In this document: positions 1 through 6,468 of the stretch, one piece after another
Numbering within the stretch: position 1 is the stretch's first letter
How the letters are laid out: the number at the start of each line of letters is the position of its first letter
From: Candidatus Poribacteria bacterium
GTDB lineage: Bacteria > Poribacteria > WGA-4E > WGA-3G
DNA: 6,506 bases
NCBI GenBank assembly: GCA_009835515.1
Contig: VXXH01000142.1
Location: forward strand, 1-6,506
Direction of reading: 5' to 3'
Program-made: the position numbers and the translations under genes
Notes under the pieces: generated by a model
The model's input: the letters and a program-made list of their open reading frames with translations, nothing else
What the model was told of the DNA's origin: nothing
Database searches by the model: none

Positions 1-12
1 AATCTGAGGTTA

Positions 13-1065
13 TCAAAAATCAACAAGTGATAAGTGATCGTAGCCACGTTCTTTGAAAAAATTATCAAATTCTGAGGTAGTTGATGGGAACTCAACTTTT
101 ATCTCGTTTGCGAGTTTTTGCAATACCTTATCGCCAATTAACTCAGACGATTGTCCGCGCAAGGCTTTCTCGTACCACTCCTCAAGTTCATCCTCGGTTA
201 TCACGCTCTGAATTCGACTGGCACTGCCAAATTGTTTTAGAACAGATACAAGAACATCTTTCTCAGATTCCTTGCAGACGATAATTATCCGATCTGCTGA
301 AATGGTACTACTTATGTCCTTGATTGTTGTAGGTGTTAGAGATATGTGCTTTATCTGAATGGCTACCCCAAAGTTAGCCCACATATCAAGACCTCTGTCT
401 GCCGCGTTGGTAACACCTACTCTATAAACCTTTGCTGCTTGGTATAGTTCTGGCGTGTCATCGGACAATCCCAGGACCTTTTCTGTGAAATCAGAAAACT
501 CGCTAAGAACGGTATTGTTTATGTTGTCAATTCGTACGCCTATTTTAACGTCAAGGACTTCCAGTAGCGTCGAAAATAAGGCATAAACGACAATCTCAAA
601 GATCTTATCAACACTTCGTGAGAGTCCAGGATCCCGTGTAAAACTATCTATGAAGTTCCTTAGTGTAAAAGAGTTGCTATCCGATTGTAAGACGATGGAT
701 AGACCCGATGACATTTGGGAGAGCCGATTTCTTAAAGCAGTATAAATGTAGGTTTCAACCACACCGTTACTGTCTCTATTTATTTTCCCCAATTGCGATA
801 AAACTGTTGGAGGGGTGGCGTTGGCGTTAAAGAGGTCATCTTGATACCTTGCACTTGATGTAGAGATCCGTCCAATAAACCTGAGAGAAATTTCGTCTCG
901 CCATTTTCTTGAAGGTGTTCGATAAGTTTCTAAATCGCCAAGGTCAATATCTTTTTCGATTCTATCTCTACGAAGTATTTCCGCAATTTGTATGGGTTTG
1001 TAGAAATGGACTCTGGCTTTTCTGATAACAGTATCAAGATGGTCTTTGGCTGTTTTATTGTCCAT
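13..1065 (-). CDS. Type II restriction endonuclease, HaeII-like
   Basis: This is the probable nuclease partner of the adjacent C5-methyltransferase, cutting unmethylated DNA in the cytoplasm. The protein has 350 residues, close to the length I recall for R.HaeII. The N-terminal part, with YKPIQIAEIL (22-31), LETYRTPSRKWRDEI (45-59) and the RISTSSARYQDDLF stretch (66-79), matches my memory of the HaeII family, whose target is RGCGCY; I could not align it. A likely PD-(D/E)XK core is D227, nine residues, then Q237-I-K239 within VAIQIKH, preceded by a helix with E157 (DKIFEIVVYALF). Here Q replaces the usual E of ExK, a variant known in other restriction enzymes. The start ATG overlaps the methyltransferase stop as TAATG and has no Shine-Dalgarno, so translation probably depends on termination and re-initiation. 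The gene looks AT-richer than the rest of the window. The TGA stop is 12 bases from the window edge. The nuclease role is well supported by context; the HaeII specificity is less certain. Confidence 0.8.
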   Translation of the reverse strand: MDNKTAKDHLDTVIRKARVHFYKPIQIAEILRRDRIEKDIDLGDLETYRTPSRKWRDEISLRFIGRISTSSARYQDDLFNANATPPTVLSQLGKINRDSNGVVETYIYTALRNRLSQMSSGLSIVLQSDSNSFTLRNFIDSFTRDPGLSRSVDKIFEIVVYALFSTLLEVLDVKIGVRIDNINNTVLSEFSDFTEKVLGLSDDTPELYQAAKVYRVGVTNAADRGLDMWANFGVAIQIKHISLTPTTIKDISSTISADRIIIVCKESEKDVLVSVLKQFGSASRIQSVITEDELEEWYEKALRGQSSELIGDKVLQKLANEIKVEFPSTTSEFDNFFKERGYDHLSLVDF

Positions 1066-1067
1066 TA
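1065..1067 (-). promoter_or_regulatory. TAATG stop/start overlap coupling methyltransferase and nuclease
   Basis: The last base of the methyltransferase TAA is the first base of the nuclease ATG. No purine-rich ribosome-binding site lies upstream of this ATG; the preceding bases are a tandem ATGCCT ATGCCT. Such an overlap usually means that ribosomes finishing the first gene restart on the second. This would tie nuclease output to prior methyltransferase synthesis. Confidence 0.7.
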
Positions 1068-2042
1068 GGCATAGGCATTGATTCTGTTTTCAAAAAGAAG
1101 CAATTGTTCCTCAGGTCGTATCATCGGTTTACGTTGCTCTAATGCCTGCAACATTTTCTCTGCAATGGCGTGAACTACAGGAATAGCCACACTATTTCCA
1201 GTCTGTTTTCTAACCTGCATCATATTTCCTACAATTTTGAAGTTTTCAGGAAAGCCTTGTAGACGCAACATTTCCCTACCAGAAAGTCGTCGAACGCCGT
1301 TCACCAAAAGATAGTTATAGGAGGCACCAGCTCTTAACGCACATGAAAAGGGTAGAACCGAAATGTTGCCTCCCTTGTTTTCATGCCAAACGGATGGGAA
1401 AAAGGGTGTGCCTTTACACTTTTCACGTCGCGATTTTTGGATACGCGCCGACGCAAATAGATTGGGTTCAACATCTTCGTCAGGTTCTAATATCTCTGAA
1501 AGCGGTTTGTACACGCCGATAGGCTTCGGAAACTCAAATGCTATCGGTTCACGAAACCCTATAATAAAGATCCGTTCCCGTTTCTGCGGTAATCCGAAAT
1601 CCAGAGCATTCAACACTTTGTGATAAGTAATATAGCCCAATCGTGCCAATTGTTCTTGTATAACCGCGAAGGTTTGTCCTTTATCGTGGGTAAGTAACTG
1701 TTTGACATTTTCAAGGAGAAACGCACTCGGTTGCTTCTGCTTCAAAATCCGAACGATGTCAAAAAACAGCGTGCCGCGTGTGTCCTCAAAACCTTGCTTA
1801 TCTCCGATAATACTGAAGGGTTGACACGGAAAACCCGCCAATAAAACATTGTGGTCAGGGATATCTGCCTCGTCAACTTTGGTAATGTCACCAGCAGGTA
1901 TTTCGCCGAAGTTATGTGCGTAGGTCTCCTGAGCGTGTTTATCCCACTCGGAACTAAACACACATGTTCCGCCCAAATTCTCAAATGGAATGCGAATCCC
2001 ACCGATGCCAGCAAAGAGGTCAATGAAGTTAAATTTGTCCAT
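1065..2042 (-). CDS. DNA (cytosine-5-)-methyltransferase of a type II R-M system
   Basis: It transfers a methyl group from S-adenosylmethionine to carbon 5 of cytosine in its recognition site, protecting host DNA from the downstream nuclease. The 325 residues carry the C5-MTase motifs in order: I, FIDLFAGIGG (6-15, SAM binding); IV, GFPCQPFS (70-77) with nucleophile C73; VI, ENV (111-113); VIII, QKRERIFIIG (153-162); IX, RRLSGREMLRLQGFP (251-265); X, QTGNSVAIPVV (280-290). The target-recognition region lies between VIII and IX (about 168-250) and includes PSVWHENKGGN and SCALRAGASYNYLL. An in-frame ATG at 2138 would add 32 residues unlike the family (MCIGGSLGPPMSYAD...). It would also place the hairpin and the promoter inside the gene, so I chose the ATG at 2042, which puts motif I at its usual place near the N-terminus. 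No ribosome-binding site precedes it. The RGCGCY specificity is inferred from the partner nuclease. Confidence 0.95.
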   Translation of the reverse strand: MDKFNFIDLFAGIGGIRIPFENLGGTCVFSSEWDKHAQETYAHNFGEIPAGDITKVDEADIPDHNVLLAGFPCQPFSIIGDKQGFEDTRGTLFFDIVRILKQKQPSAFLLENVKQLLTHDKGQTFAVIQEQLARLGYITYHKVLNALDFGLPQKRERIFIIGFREPIAFEFPKPIGVYKPLSEILEPDEDVEPNLFASARIQKSRREKCKGTPFFPSVWHENKGGNISVLPFSCALRAGASYNYLLVNGVRRLSGREMLRLQGFPENFKIVGNMMQVRKQTGNSVAIPVVHAIAEKMLQALEQRKPMIRPEEQLLLFENRINAYA

Positions 2043-2044
2043 TC

Positions 2045-2080
2045 TGCATAGAGTATAGCATGTCTTATCGACCGCGTCAA
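2045..2080 (-). promoter_or_regulatory. Sigma-70 promoter of the R-M operon, giving a near-leaderless mRNA
   Basis: The minus strand has a -35 box TTGACG (2080-2075), a 17-bp spacer, and a -10 box TATACT (2057-2052) preceded by TGC, an extended -10. Each box matches consensus at five of six bases. An AT-rich run (AAAATT) sits just upstream of the -35. The expected start point is the A near 2045, only about three bases before the ATG at 2042. The mRNA would then be leaderless or nearly so, which fits the missing Shine-Dalgarno. The promoter makes the R-M pair independent of the upstream propeller gene. No control-protein gene is present in the window. Confidence 0.7.
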
Positions 2081-2106
2081 ATTTTCCTAATGCGTCCGCA
2101 TAGGAC

Positions 2107-2132
2107 ATAGGCGGGCCCAACGACCCGCCTAT
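2107..2132 (-). terminator. GC-rich hairpin between the propeller gene and the R-M operon
   Basis: A perfect 9-bp inverted repeat, ATAGGCGGG / CCCGCCTAT, encloses an 8-base loop, 20 bases beyond the TAG stop of the propeller gene. The stem is strong enough to end transcription. However, no U-rich tract follows on the minus strand; the next bases are GTCCTATGCGGAC, itself a small 4-bp stem. It may be a U-tract-less terminator or an mRNA 3'-end stabiliser. Its place between two units with separate promoters favours one of these roles. Confidence 0.5.
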
Positions 2133-2152
2133 ACACATCTAAACGGCAGAAC

Positions 2153-5100
2153 CTACCGCATTGATATCTTCTCCTGCGTTTCTAACTTCCGACGGAGTAC
2201 AACACCCCACTGTCCAACGACCCATAAGGCTTTACCGCCCTTAGAACGGGTAATAACATACAGGTTGTTATCGATATCGGTGTGTTCCTGTTCCCACGTT
2301 TCACCGCCGTCGGTTGAGCGGACAATCGTCCCCTCGTCACCGACCGCATAGACCTCCTGCTCGGAGAGTGCAACGATGCCGTGAAGGTCTTTGGGAACAC
2401 CCGTCAATATGGGTTCCCACGTAAAGCCACCATCGGTTGTTCTAAGGACGATGCCTGCCTCACCCGCTGCCCATCCTTTCCGCTTGGTAATAAATGAAAC
2501 GGCGTTGAGATCGTAGTTCGTTTTCGTTTCATGCATCCGCCAATATTGGCCGCCGTTAATAGTCCGCTGCGTGACACCCCCTTGCCCGACTGCCCAACCG
2601 AGCGGTGCGAATTTCATATCCACACTCGTGAGCCTATCGTTTGCAGTCGTCCGTTGAAGGGTCCATGTAGGACCGCCGTCTTTATTGTGGATAATGTCCC
2701 CGAATTGTCCCACTGCCCAGCCTTCAGAGAACTTACCAAAAGCAACGTCGTTTAGCGAAAAATTACCCGGCGAATCGCCTTCCATAAACGGTGGACGTTC
2801 CGGCGTATCTCCTGCCGTCCAGATGTTGCCATCTGTGGTGTAGAGCACAGTCCCGTCGCGTTGCATTGCCCAGCCCCATTTCGGTTCCATACTCGCAAAG
2901 TGTACACCGATGAAGCGTTGACGCGTTTGAGTTCGGAGTTTCTTCCATGTTTCTCCACCGTCTTGGGTTTCCAATAGCACACCACCGTTACCCGCTATCC
3001 AGCCATTCTTGTCATCGTAGAAAAGCACCTCACGGAAGTCGTTGCGTTCCTGTTCACCGAGTTGACGTTCCCACGTTTTTCCACCGTTTGCGGAGTAGTA
3101 AATACTACCCGCACTGCCAACCGCCCAAGCGTGTTCCGCATCAAGGAAGTACACACTGGCGACTCGCTGGCCACCGCGTCTCCTTCGTCTCTCAGGTTCA
3201 GGTGGCGGTGGCGGCGGTTGTTGCTGTACCGGTGTCGGATTTGCGCGTTCGGCATTCGGTGGCAATGCCCCTTCAGGGGCGAGACGCCCCGGACGTTCTC
3301 TCTCTGCCCGAAGTCGATTTTGTATTTCCTCCGGTGTCTCATCATACTGTAACGTGGGTGCCTCTACAACCGCTGCTTCCGATTCCTCTGCTTCTGGTGA
3401 CGGTTCTTCGGGTGTCTCTGGTTCGGTTTCTTGCATAGCGAGCAGATCAGCTCTTGTGGCAACAGGGACTGGATTCCAATTTACCCCTTTGTCCTCGGTG
3501 ATATACGCGCCACCACCGCCGAGTCCCCACGCGTGTGTATCCGAACGGAAAGTGACACGCCGCAAGCCATGCGTGCTTTGTGCCGTAGTTCTCAATTTCC
3601 ACGTTTCGCCGCCGTCTGCAGTCAATAAGGAGTCTCCATTACCGAGGATCACCCATCCATGGGTTTCATCCGCAAAGTGTACAGCGACACCGGGTTGATT
3701 AGTCTTCGCCTGAATTTTCCAGTAGTCCCCACCGTCAACTGTGTGAAGGATAAATCCACCGTCTCGACGTTGAGGCGTGACTGCCCACCCTACTTGACTA
3801 TTGATGAAATGGAGATCGGTGATGTTTCCTGTTGTTGTTCCGGTTTTCTGAATCTCCCACGTCTTGCCCCCATCAGTGGTATGCAAGGTCTGCCCAATCG
3901 ATGCCCCCAGCCACCCCTCTTCGGCGTTCAGGAAGTGCATCGTGCTAACGCGAGGAAGGTTTTGCTTGGTCGCTTGAAGGATCGGCTGCCAGGTTTCGCC
4001 ACCATTTTCTGTCTGGAGTAAAGTGCCAGAACCGAGGGCCCTTCCATGGTTCGCATCAACGAATTCTACTTCGCGCAGATTTTCACTGACACCGCTATGT
4101 TGCGGTAGCCACGTTTTCCCGCCGTCCGTAGTATGGGCGATAACACCACCGGAACCGACTGCCCAGCCATTTTGGGCATCTACAAAGTGCGTATCGGCAA
4201 AATCAGTGCGCCAAGCCGCCTGACGGATAATGTCCCAATGGTAAGCAACCGGTTCAACCGGAGTCTCCTCTTCAGCAGCGACGATTTCGGGTTCTTCGGC
4301 GACAGGCGGCAATTTCGCGGGCAGTTGTGCCTCTTCAACCGAATACCGCATCGCAATCCCGCCTTTACCAACGGCGACAACGCCATCAGGCGAGAGGGCT
4401 AAACCGTAAAGGTCATTGTCGGTACCGCTCTCCTGCATCTCCCACTTTTTCCCGCCGTTGATGGTAGTAAGCATCACGCCGTTATCTCCAACGATTAAAC
4501 CGTGTTGTGTATCCGCAAAATAGAGTTTATTCAAATTCTCTTGAGACCCGCTGCGTTGAAAATTCCATTTTTTCCCACCGCTTTTTGTGTGTAAAATCTC
4601 GCCAAACTGTCCAACAATCCAGCCGGTATTCTCATCTGCAAAGTAGACGGCATAGAGTTCATTGAAAGTGCCAGTCGTCTGTTGGTTCCAAGTCAAACCA
4701 CCGTCTTCTGTTGCAAGGCAAACCCCCGGCCATCCGATAGCCCAACCTTTCTTTTCATCAAGGAAGAATACACCCTTTAGCATGAGCGAGAAGAAATCGC
4801 CGGTTGCGGTTTGTGGGAGCCATGTTTTGCCACCATCAATCGTATGTATGATACTGCCCATATCGCCTACAATCCAACCCATCTGAGGGCTAACAAAGTG
4901 GACAGAACGGAGTGTCATAGCAGTGGGTCCGCGCTGACGTTCCCAATTCATGCCGCCGTCATTTGTATGGACAATAAGCCCGCGTTCACCGACTGCCCAA
5001 CCGTGTTTGTCAGTCGCGAAATAGATGTTCCAAATGCCGTCCCAGATATCTGTCTCAATTTCGTTCCATGTCTGTCCGCCATCGTTGCTCATCGCCATCG

Positions 5101-6244
5101 TACCGCGCCTACCGACTGCGATTGCACGGTTGGCGTCGGTAAACTGGACATTCTGGAGGTCATTCGCTGTCGTACCGCTTGTCATCTCCCATGTTGCACC
5201 GGCATCTGTCGTGTGTAAAATAGTACCGTACCATCCAACCGCCCACGCCTCTGTAGGCGTTGTAAACTGGATGCCTGTTAAATTGTTTTCCGTTCCACTT
5301 TCCATCAATTGCCAATTGTCACCACCATCTTCGGTCCGTGTGATAAAGCCGACATCCGCTACTGCGACCCCGTAATTTTCATCTGTGAAGTGAATACTAT
5401 TGATCGTATCTCGGACGTGTCCATTAATCAGCGGAATACGACTGTCTTGACGTTCCCAGTTCGCACCCGCAGTCGTCGTATGGAAAATAGAGCCGTCACT
5501 GCCAACGATCCAACCTTCATTGTCGCTGATGAAAAATACCTGTTTATTATCATTGATCATCCGATCGCGTTCACCTTCAAAACGGTTGCTCTGTTCTCGC
5601 CACGATTCACCACCAGTTTGGGTATAAAAAATTCTATCGTGCGTACCGACAACCCATCCCTTTGAATTGTCAACGAACCAGACCCCGTTGAGCATAAATT
5701 CGCTAACATACTCGTAGCGTTTCCATTCTTTTCCACCGTTTTTGGTGTAGAGAACATCCGAATCTTCACCTACAATCCAACCTTGTTTTGAATTGGCAAA
5801 AAAGACATCGAGAAGCATTGCGGAAGAGCCACTCTTTTGCAGTGACCAGTGTCTACCGCCATCATCGGTTGCTGCAACTAAACCTTCATCGCCAACTGCC
5901 CATCCATTCTGGGCGTTTGTAAAATAAACTGCTTTGAAATCTAATGAGGCATCAGGCATACGAAATCCTGGGCTTGTTGTATCGACTTCCTGCTGCTTCC
6001 ACGTCTTCCCGCCATCTGCCGTATGAATTATCAGACCACCCTCCCCGACAATCCACCCCTGTTTGTGGTTAACAAAGTGGAGATCCGTGAAATGTGTCTC
6101 CCAATCCGCTTTCCGCGTCGCCTCCATCTTGACACAGCCGTTAAAAAGGAACAAGACACCGAGTAAAAAGGCTATGACAAGGCTCCTAAGAACGAGTGTC
6201 GGCTTAAAAAATACACCAAAATTCAGATTCCGTACAAAATTCAT
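2153..6244 (-). CDS. Giant Ycf48/BNR-repeat beta-propeller lipoprotein
   Basis: The protein has 1363 residues. An N-terminal hydrophobic segment (about 16-36) ends in LFNGC, suggesting cleavage before C37 and lipid attachment in the periplasm or outer envelope. The rest is about 28 copies, roughly 40-55 residues apart, of the motif F.D..GW.VG..G.I..T.DGG.TW, typical of Ycf48-like (PSII_BNR) and sialidase-type propeller blades. They form three blocks: 50-635 (13 full plus one terminal half-motif), 677-923 (six) and 1029-1355 (seven plus a closing half-motif). The blocks are separated by an acidic/proline-rich linker (636-676) and a longer one (924-1028) with a polyproline run and RRRRRGG. Cyanobacterial Ycf48 is a single seven-bladed photosystem II assembly factor; this protein is about four times that size and has no photosynthetic neighbours, so its role is unknown. 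A scaffold or binding function at the cell surface is an inference. The start at 6244 is fixed by a perfect Shine-Dalgarno; an in-frame ATG at 6427 would run through the promoter. Confidence 0.9.
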   Translation of the reverse strand: MNFVRNLNFGVFFKPTLVLRSLVIAFLLGVLFLFNGCVKMEATRKADWETHFTDLHFVNHKQGWIVGEGGLIIHTADGGKTWKQQEVDTTSPGFRMPDASLDFKAVYFTNAQNGWAVGDEGLVAATDDGGRHWSLQKSGSSAMLLDVFFANSKQGWIVGEDSDVLYTKNGGKEWKRYEYVSEFMLNGVWFVDNSKGWVVGTHDRIFYTQTGGESWREQSNRFEGERDRMINDNKQVFFISDNEGWIVGSDGSIFHTTTAGANWERQDSRIPLINGHVRDTINSIHFTDENYGVAVADVGFITRTEDGGDNWQLMESGTENNLTGIQFTTPTEAWAVGWYGTILHTTDAGATWEMTSGTTANDLQNVQFTDANRAIAVGRRGTMAMSNDGGQTWNEIETDIWDGIWNIYFATDKHGWAVGERGLIVHTNDGGMNWERQRGPTAMTLRSVHFVSPQMGWIVGDMGSIIHTIDGGKTWLPQTATGDFFSLMLKGVFFLDEKKGWAIGWPGVCLATEDGGLTWNQQTTGTFNELYAVYFADENTGWIVGQFGEILHTKSGGKKWNFQRSGSQENLNKLYFADTQHGLIVGDNGVMLTTINGGKKWEMQESGTDNDLYGLALSPDGVVAVGKGGIAMRYSVEEAQLPAKLPPVAEEPEIVAAEEETPVEPVAYHWDIIRQAAWRTDFADTHFVDAQNGWAVGSGGVIAHTTDGGKTWLPQHSGVSENLREVEFVDANHGRALGSGTLLQTENGGETWQPILQATKQNLPRVSTMHFLNAEEGWLGASIGQTLHTTDGGKTWEIQKTGTTTGNITDLHFINSQVGWAVTPQRRDGGFILHTVDGGDYWKIQAKTNQPGVAVHFADETHGWVILGNGDSLLTADGGETWKLRTTAQSTHGLRRVTFRSDTHAWGLGGGGAYITEDKGVNWNPVPVATRADLLAMQETEPETPEEPSPEAEESEAAVVEAPTLQYDETPEEIQNRLRAERERPGRLAPEGALPPNAERANPTPVQQQPPPPPPEPERRRRRGGQRVASVYFLDAEHAWAVGSAGSIYYSANGGKTWERQLGEQERNDFREVLFYDDKNGWIAGNGGVLLETQDGGETWKKLRTQTRQRFIGVHFASMEPKWGWAMQRDGTVLYTTDGNIWTAGDTPERPPFMEGDSPGNFSLNDVAFGKFSEGWAVGQFGDIIHNKDGGPTWTLQRTTANDRLTSVDMKFAPLGWAVGQGGVTQRTINGGQYWRMHETKTNYDLNAVSFITKRKGWAAGEAGIVLRTTDGGFTWEPILTGVPKDLHGIVALSEQEVYAVGDEGTIVRSTDGGETWEQEHTDIDNNLYVITRSKGGKALWVVGQWGVVLRRKLETQEKISMR
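2180..3160 (-). repeat. Propeller block 3: seven repeats plus a closing strand
   Basis: Residues 1029-1355 hold motifs with cores near 1039, 1081, 1124, 1175, 1216, 1257 and 1298, then a terminal WVVGQWGVVLRRK without the DGG.TW half. Seven blades plus a closing strand is the arrangement expected of a Ycf48-like seven-bladed propeller. The third blade is unusual: it reads YTTDGNIW, losing one glycine, and a proline-rich insertion (GDTPERPPFMEGDSPGN) follows it. Confidence 0.85.
3161..3475 (-). other. Acidic and polyproline linker within the propeller protein
   Basis: Residues 924-1028 contain no repeat motif. They begin with an acidic, glutamate- and proline-rich stretch (ETEPETPEEPSPEAEESE). 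A charged segment (EEIQNRLRAERERPGR) that could form a short helix follows. The linker ends in Q- and P-rich sequence with a run of prolines and then RRRRRGG. It is probably disordered and may act as a flexible, charge-switching spacer between propellers. A shorter acidic linker (residues 636-676, positions 4217-4339) separates blocks 1 and 2. Confidence 0.75.
3476..4216 (-). repeat. Propeller block 2: six Ycf48-type repeats
   Basis: Residues 677-923 hold six motifs, with cores near 693, 734, 777, 819, 863 and 905. Two are irregular. The fourth carries an insertion (AVTPQRRDGGFILHT). The last is glycine-rich (AWGLGGGGAYITEDKG) and reads EDKGVNW in place of DGG.TW. Unlike blocks 1 and 3, no closing half-motif follows, so this block may be a six-bladed ring or may borrow a strand from a linker. 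Confidence 0.8.
4340..6097 (-). repeat. Propeller block 1: about 14 Ycf48-type repeats
   Basis: Residues 50-635 hold thirteen complete motifs, with their GW.VG-like cores beginning near residues 63, 114, 155, 196, 244, 291, 333, 374, 415, 456, 500, 541 and 582. A final half-motif, VVAVGKGGIAMRYS, lacks the DGG.TW part. Fourteen units would suit two seven-bladed propellers side by side. Blades 6-8 are more divergent (YGVAVADVG, AWAVGWYG, AIAVGRRG). The repeats are similar in protein but have diverged in DNA, so they look old. Confidence 0.85.
6134..6244 (-). other. Lipoprotein signal peptide and lipid-attachment cysteine
   Basis: Residues 1-37 of the propeller protein contain basic residues (R6, K14, R20), a hydrophobic core (SLVIAFLLGVLFLF) and C37 encoded by TGT at 6136-6134. 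The -1 residue is G, as expected. The -3 F and -2 N are less usual than the classical L-[AS]-[GA]-C lipobox, so processing by signal peptidase II is likely but not certain. The +2 residue is V, not D, which gives no inner-membrane retention signal under the E. coli rule. Confidence 0.7.
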
Positions 6245-6249
6245 TTTTA

Positions 6250-6254
6250 CCTCC
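6250..6254 (-). promoter_or_regulatory. Ribosome-binding site GGAGG that sets the propeller gene start
   Basis: A full GGAGG lies five bases (TAAAA) before the ATG at 6244. It decides between this start and the in-frame ATG at 6427, which has no such site. Confidence 0.9.
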
Positions 6255-6278
6255 GGTCGTTGTTGTCTTTTGAAAGCC

Positions 6279-6324
6279 GAGAAGGTGGTTGGATCTTTAG
6301 ACACATGCGAAATGAGACCTTCTC
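6279..6324 (-). promoter_or_regulatory. Inverted repeat in the 5' leader of the propeller gene
   Basis: Arms GAGAAGGT and ACCTTCTC (8 bp, perfect) lie 30 bases apart within the leader of about 111 nt between the predicted transcription start and the ATG. On the mRNA they could form a hairpin ending about 25 nt before the GGAGG. It could protect the mRNA or be a protein site. Eight-bp arms at this distance may also be chance. Confidence 0.35.
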
Positions 6325-6365
6325 CGCGAGATGTTCTATTTAAGTTGAAACTCACGTAAACTGTT

Positions 6366-6381
6366 AGCAAATTCCGTGCCA
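6366..6381 (-). promoter_or_regulatory. Sigma-54 (RpoN) promoter of the propeller gene
   Basis: The minus strand reads TGGCACG-GAAT-TTGCT, an exact match to the sigma-54 consensus TGGCACG-N4-TTGCW. It has the invariant GG and GC dinucleotides exactly ten bases apart. It points toward the propeller gene, and the expected start point is near 6355. Sigma-54 promoters are silent until an ATP-hydrolysing activator bound upstream opens them, which implies signal-dependent expression. Confidence 0.85.
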
Positions 6382-6421
6382 CCCTATTAATATGTCCTTG
6401 GTAAAATATAGAGAAAAAACC

Positions 6422-6468
6422 GCACAAAACCGGGCATACGCTATACCCAATTGCACGAAATCGGGCAA
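6422..6468 (-). promoter_or_regulatory. Tandem upstream activator sites (candidate enhancer)
   Basis: Two 15-bp direct repeats, TGCCCGATTTCGTGC (6467-6453) and TGCCCGGTTTTGTGC (6436-6422) on the minus strand, agree at 13 of 15 positions. They lie 31 bp apart, close to three helical turns. The distal copy sits in an imperfect 18-bp palindrome (6451-6468, TTGC-C-CGA TT TCG-T-GCAA; the single C and T break the symmetry). Their centres are about 105 and 74 bp upstream of the predicted start point. That is where bacterial enhancer-binding proteins usually bind, so they may be sites for the activator of the sigma-54 promoter. Confidence 0.6.

Noticed and set aside
1065..2042. HhaI-type GCGC specificity for the methyltransferase
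   Set aside because: The partner nuclease resembles the HaeII family rather than HhaI, and unmodified GCGC occurs eight times here. Specificity remains an inference.
2043..2138. In-frame extension of the methyltransferase to an ATG at 2138
   Set aside because: It would put the hairpin and a good sigma-70 promoter inside the gene and place motif I unusually far from the N-terminus. The extra residues do not look like a C5-MTase.
2947..3438. 163-codon open frame on the plus strand, and other plus-strand frames across the window
   Set aside because: They are antisense shadows of the repetitive propeller gene or the R-M genes, with low-complexity or unlikely compositions and no recognisable family.
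2153..6244. Regular DNA repeats that might suggest a CRISPR array or satellite
   Set aside because: The periodicity (about 120-150 bases) follows the protein repeats, the copies are divergent in DNA, and the reading frame is open throughout.
2153..6244. Role as a photosystem II assembly factor
   Set aside because: The motif family is the same, but the size, lipoprotein signal and lack of photosynthesis genes give no support.
6245..6427. In-frame extension of the propeller protein to an ATG at 6427
   Set aside because: It has no ribosome-binding site, covers the sigma-54 promoter and would bury the signal peptide 61 residues inside. The ATG at 6244 has a perfect GGAGG.
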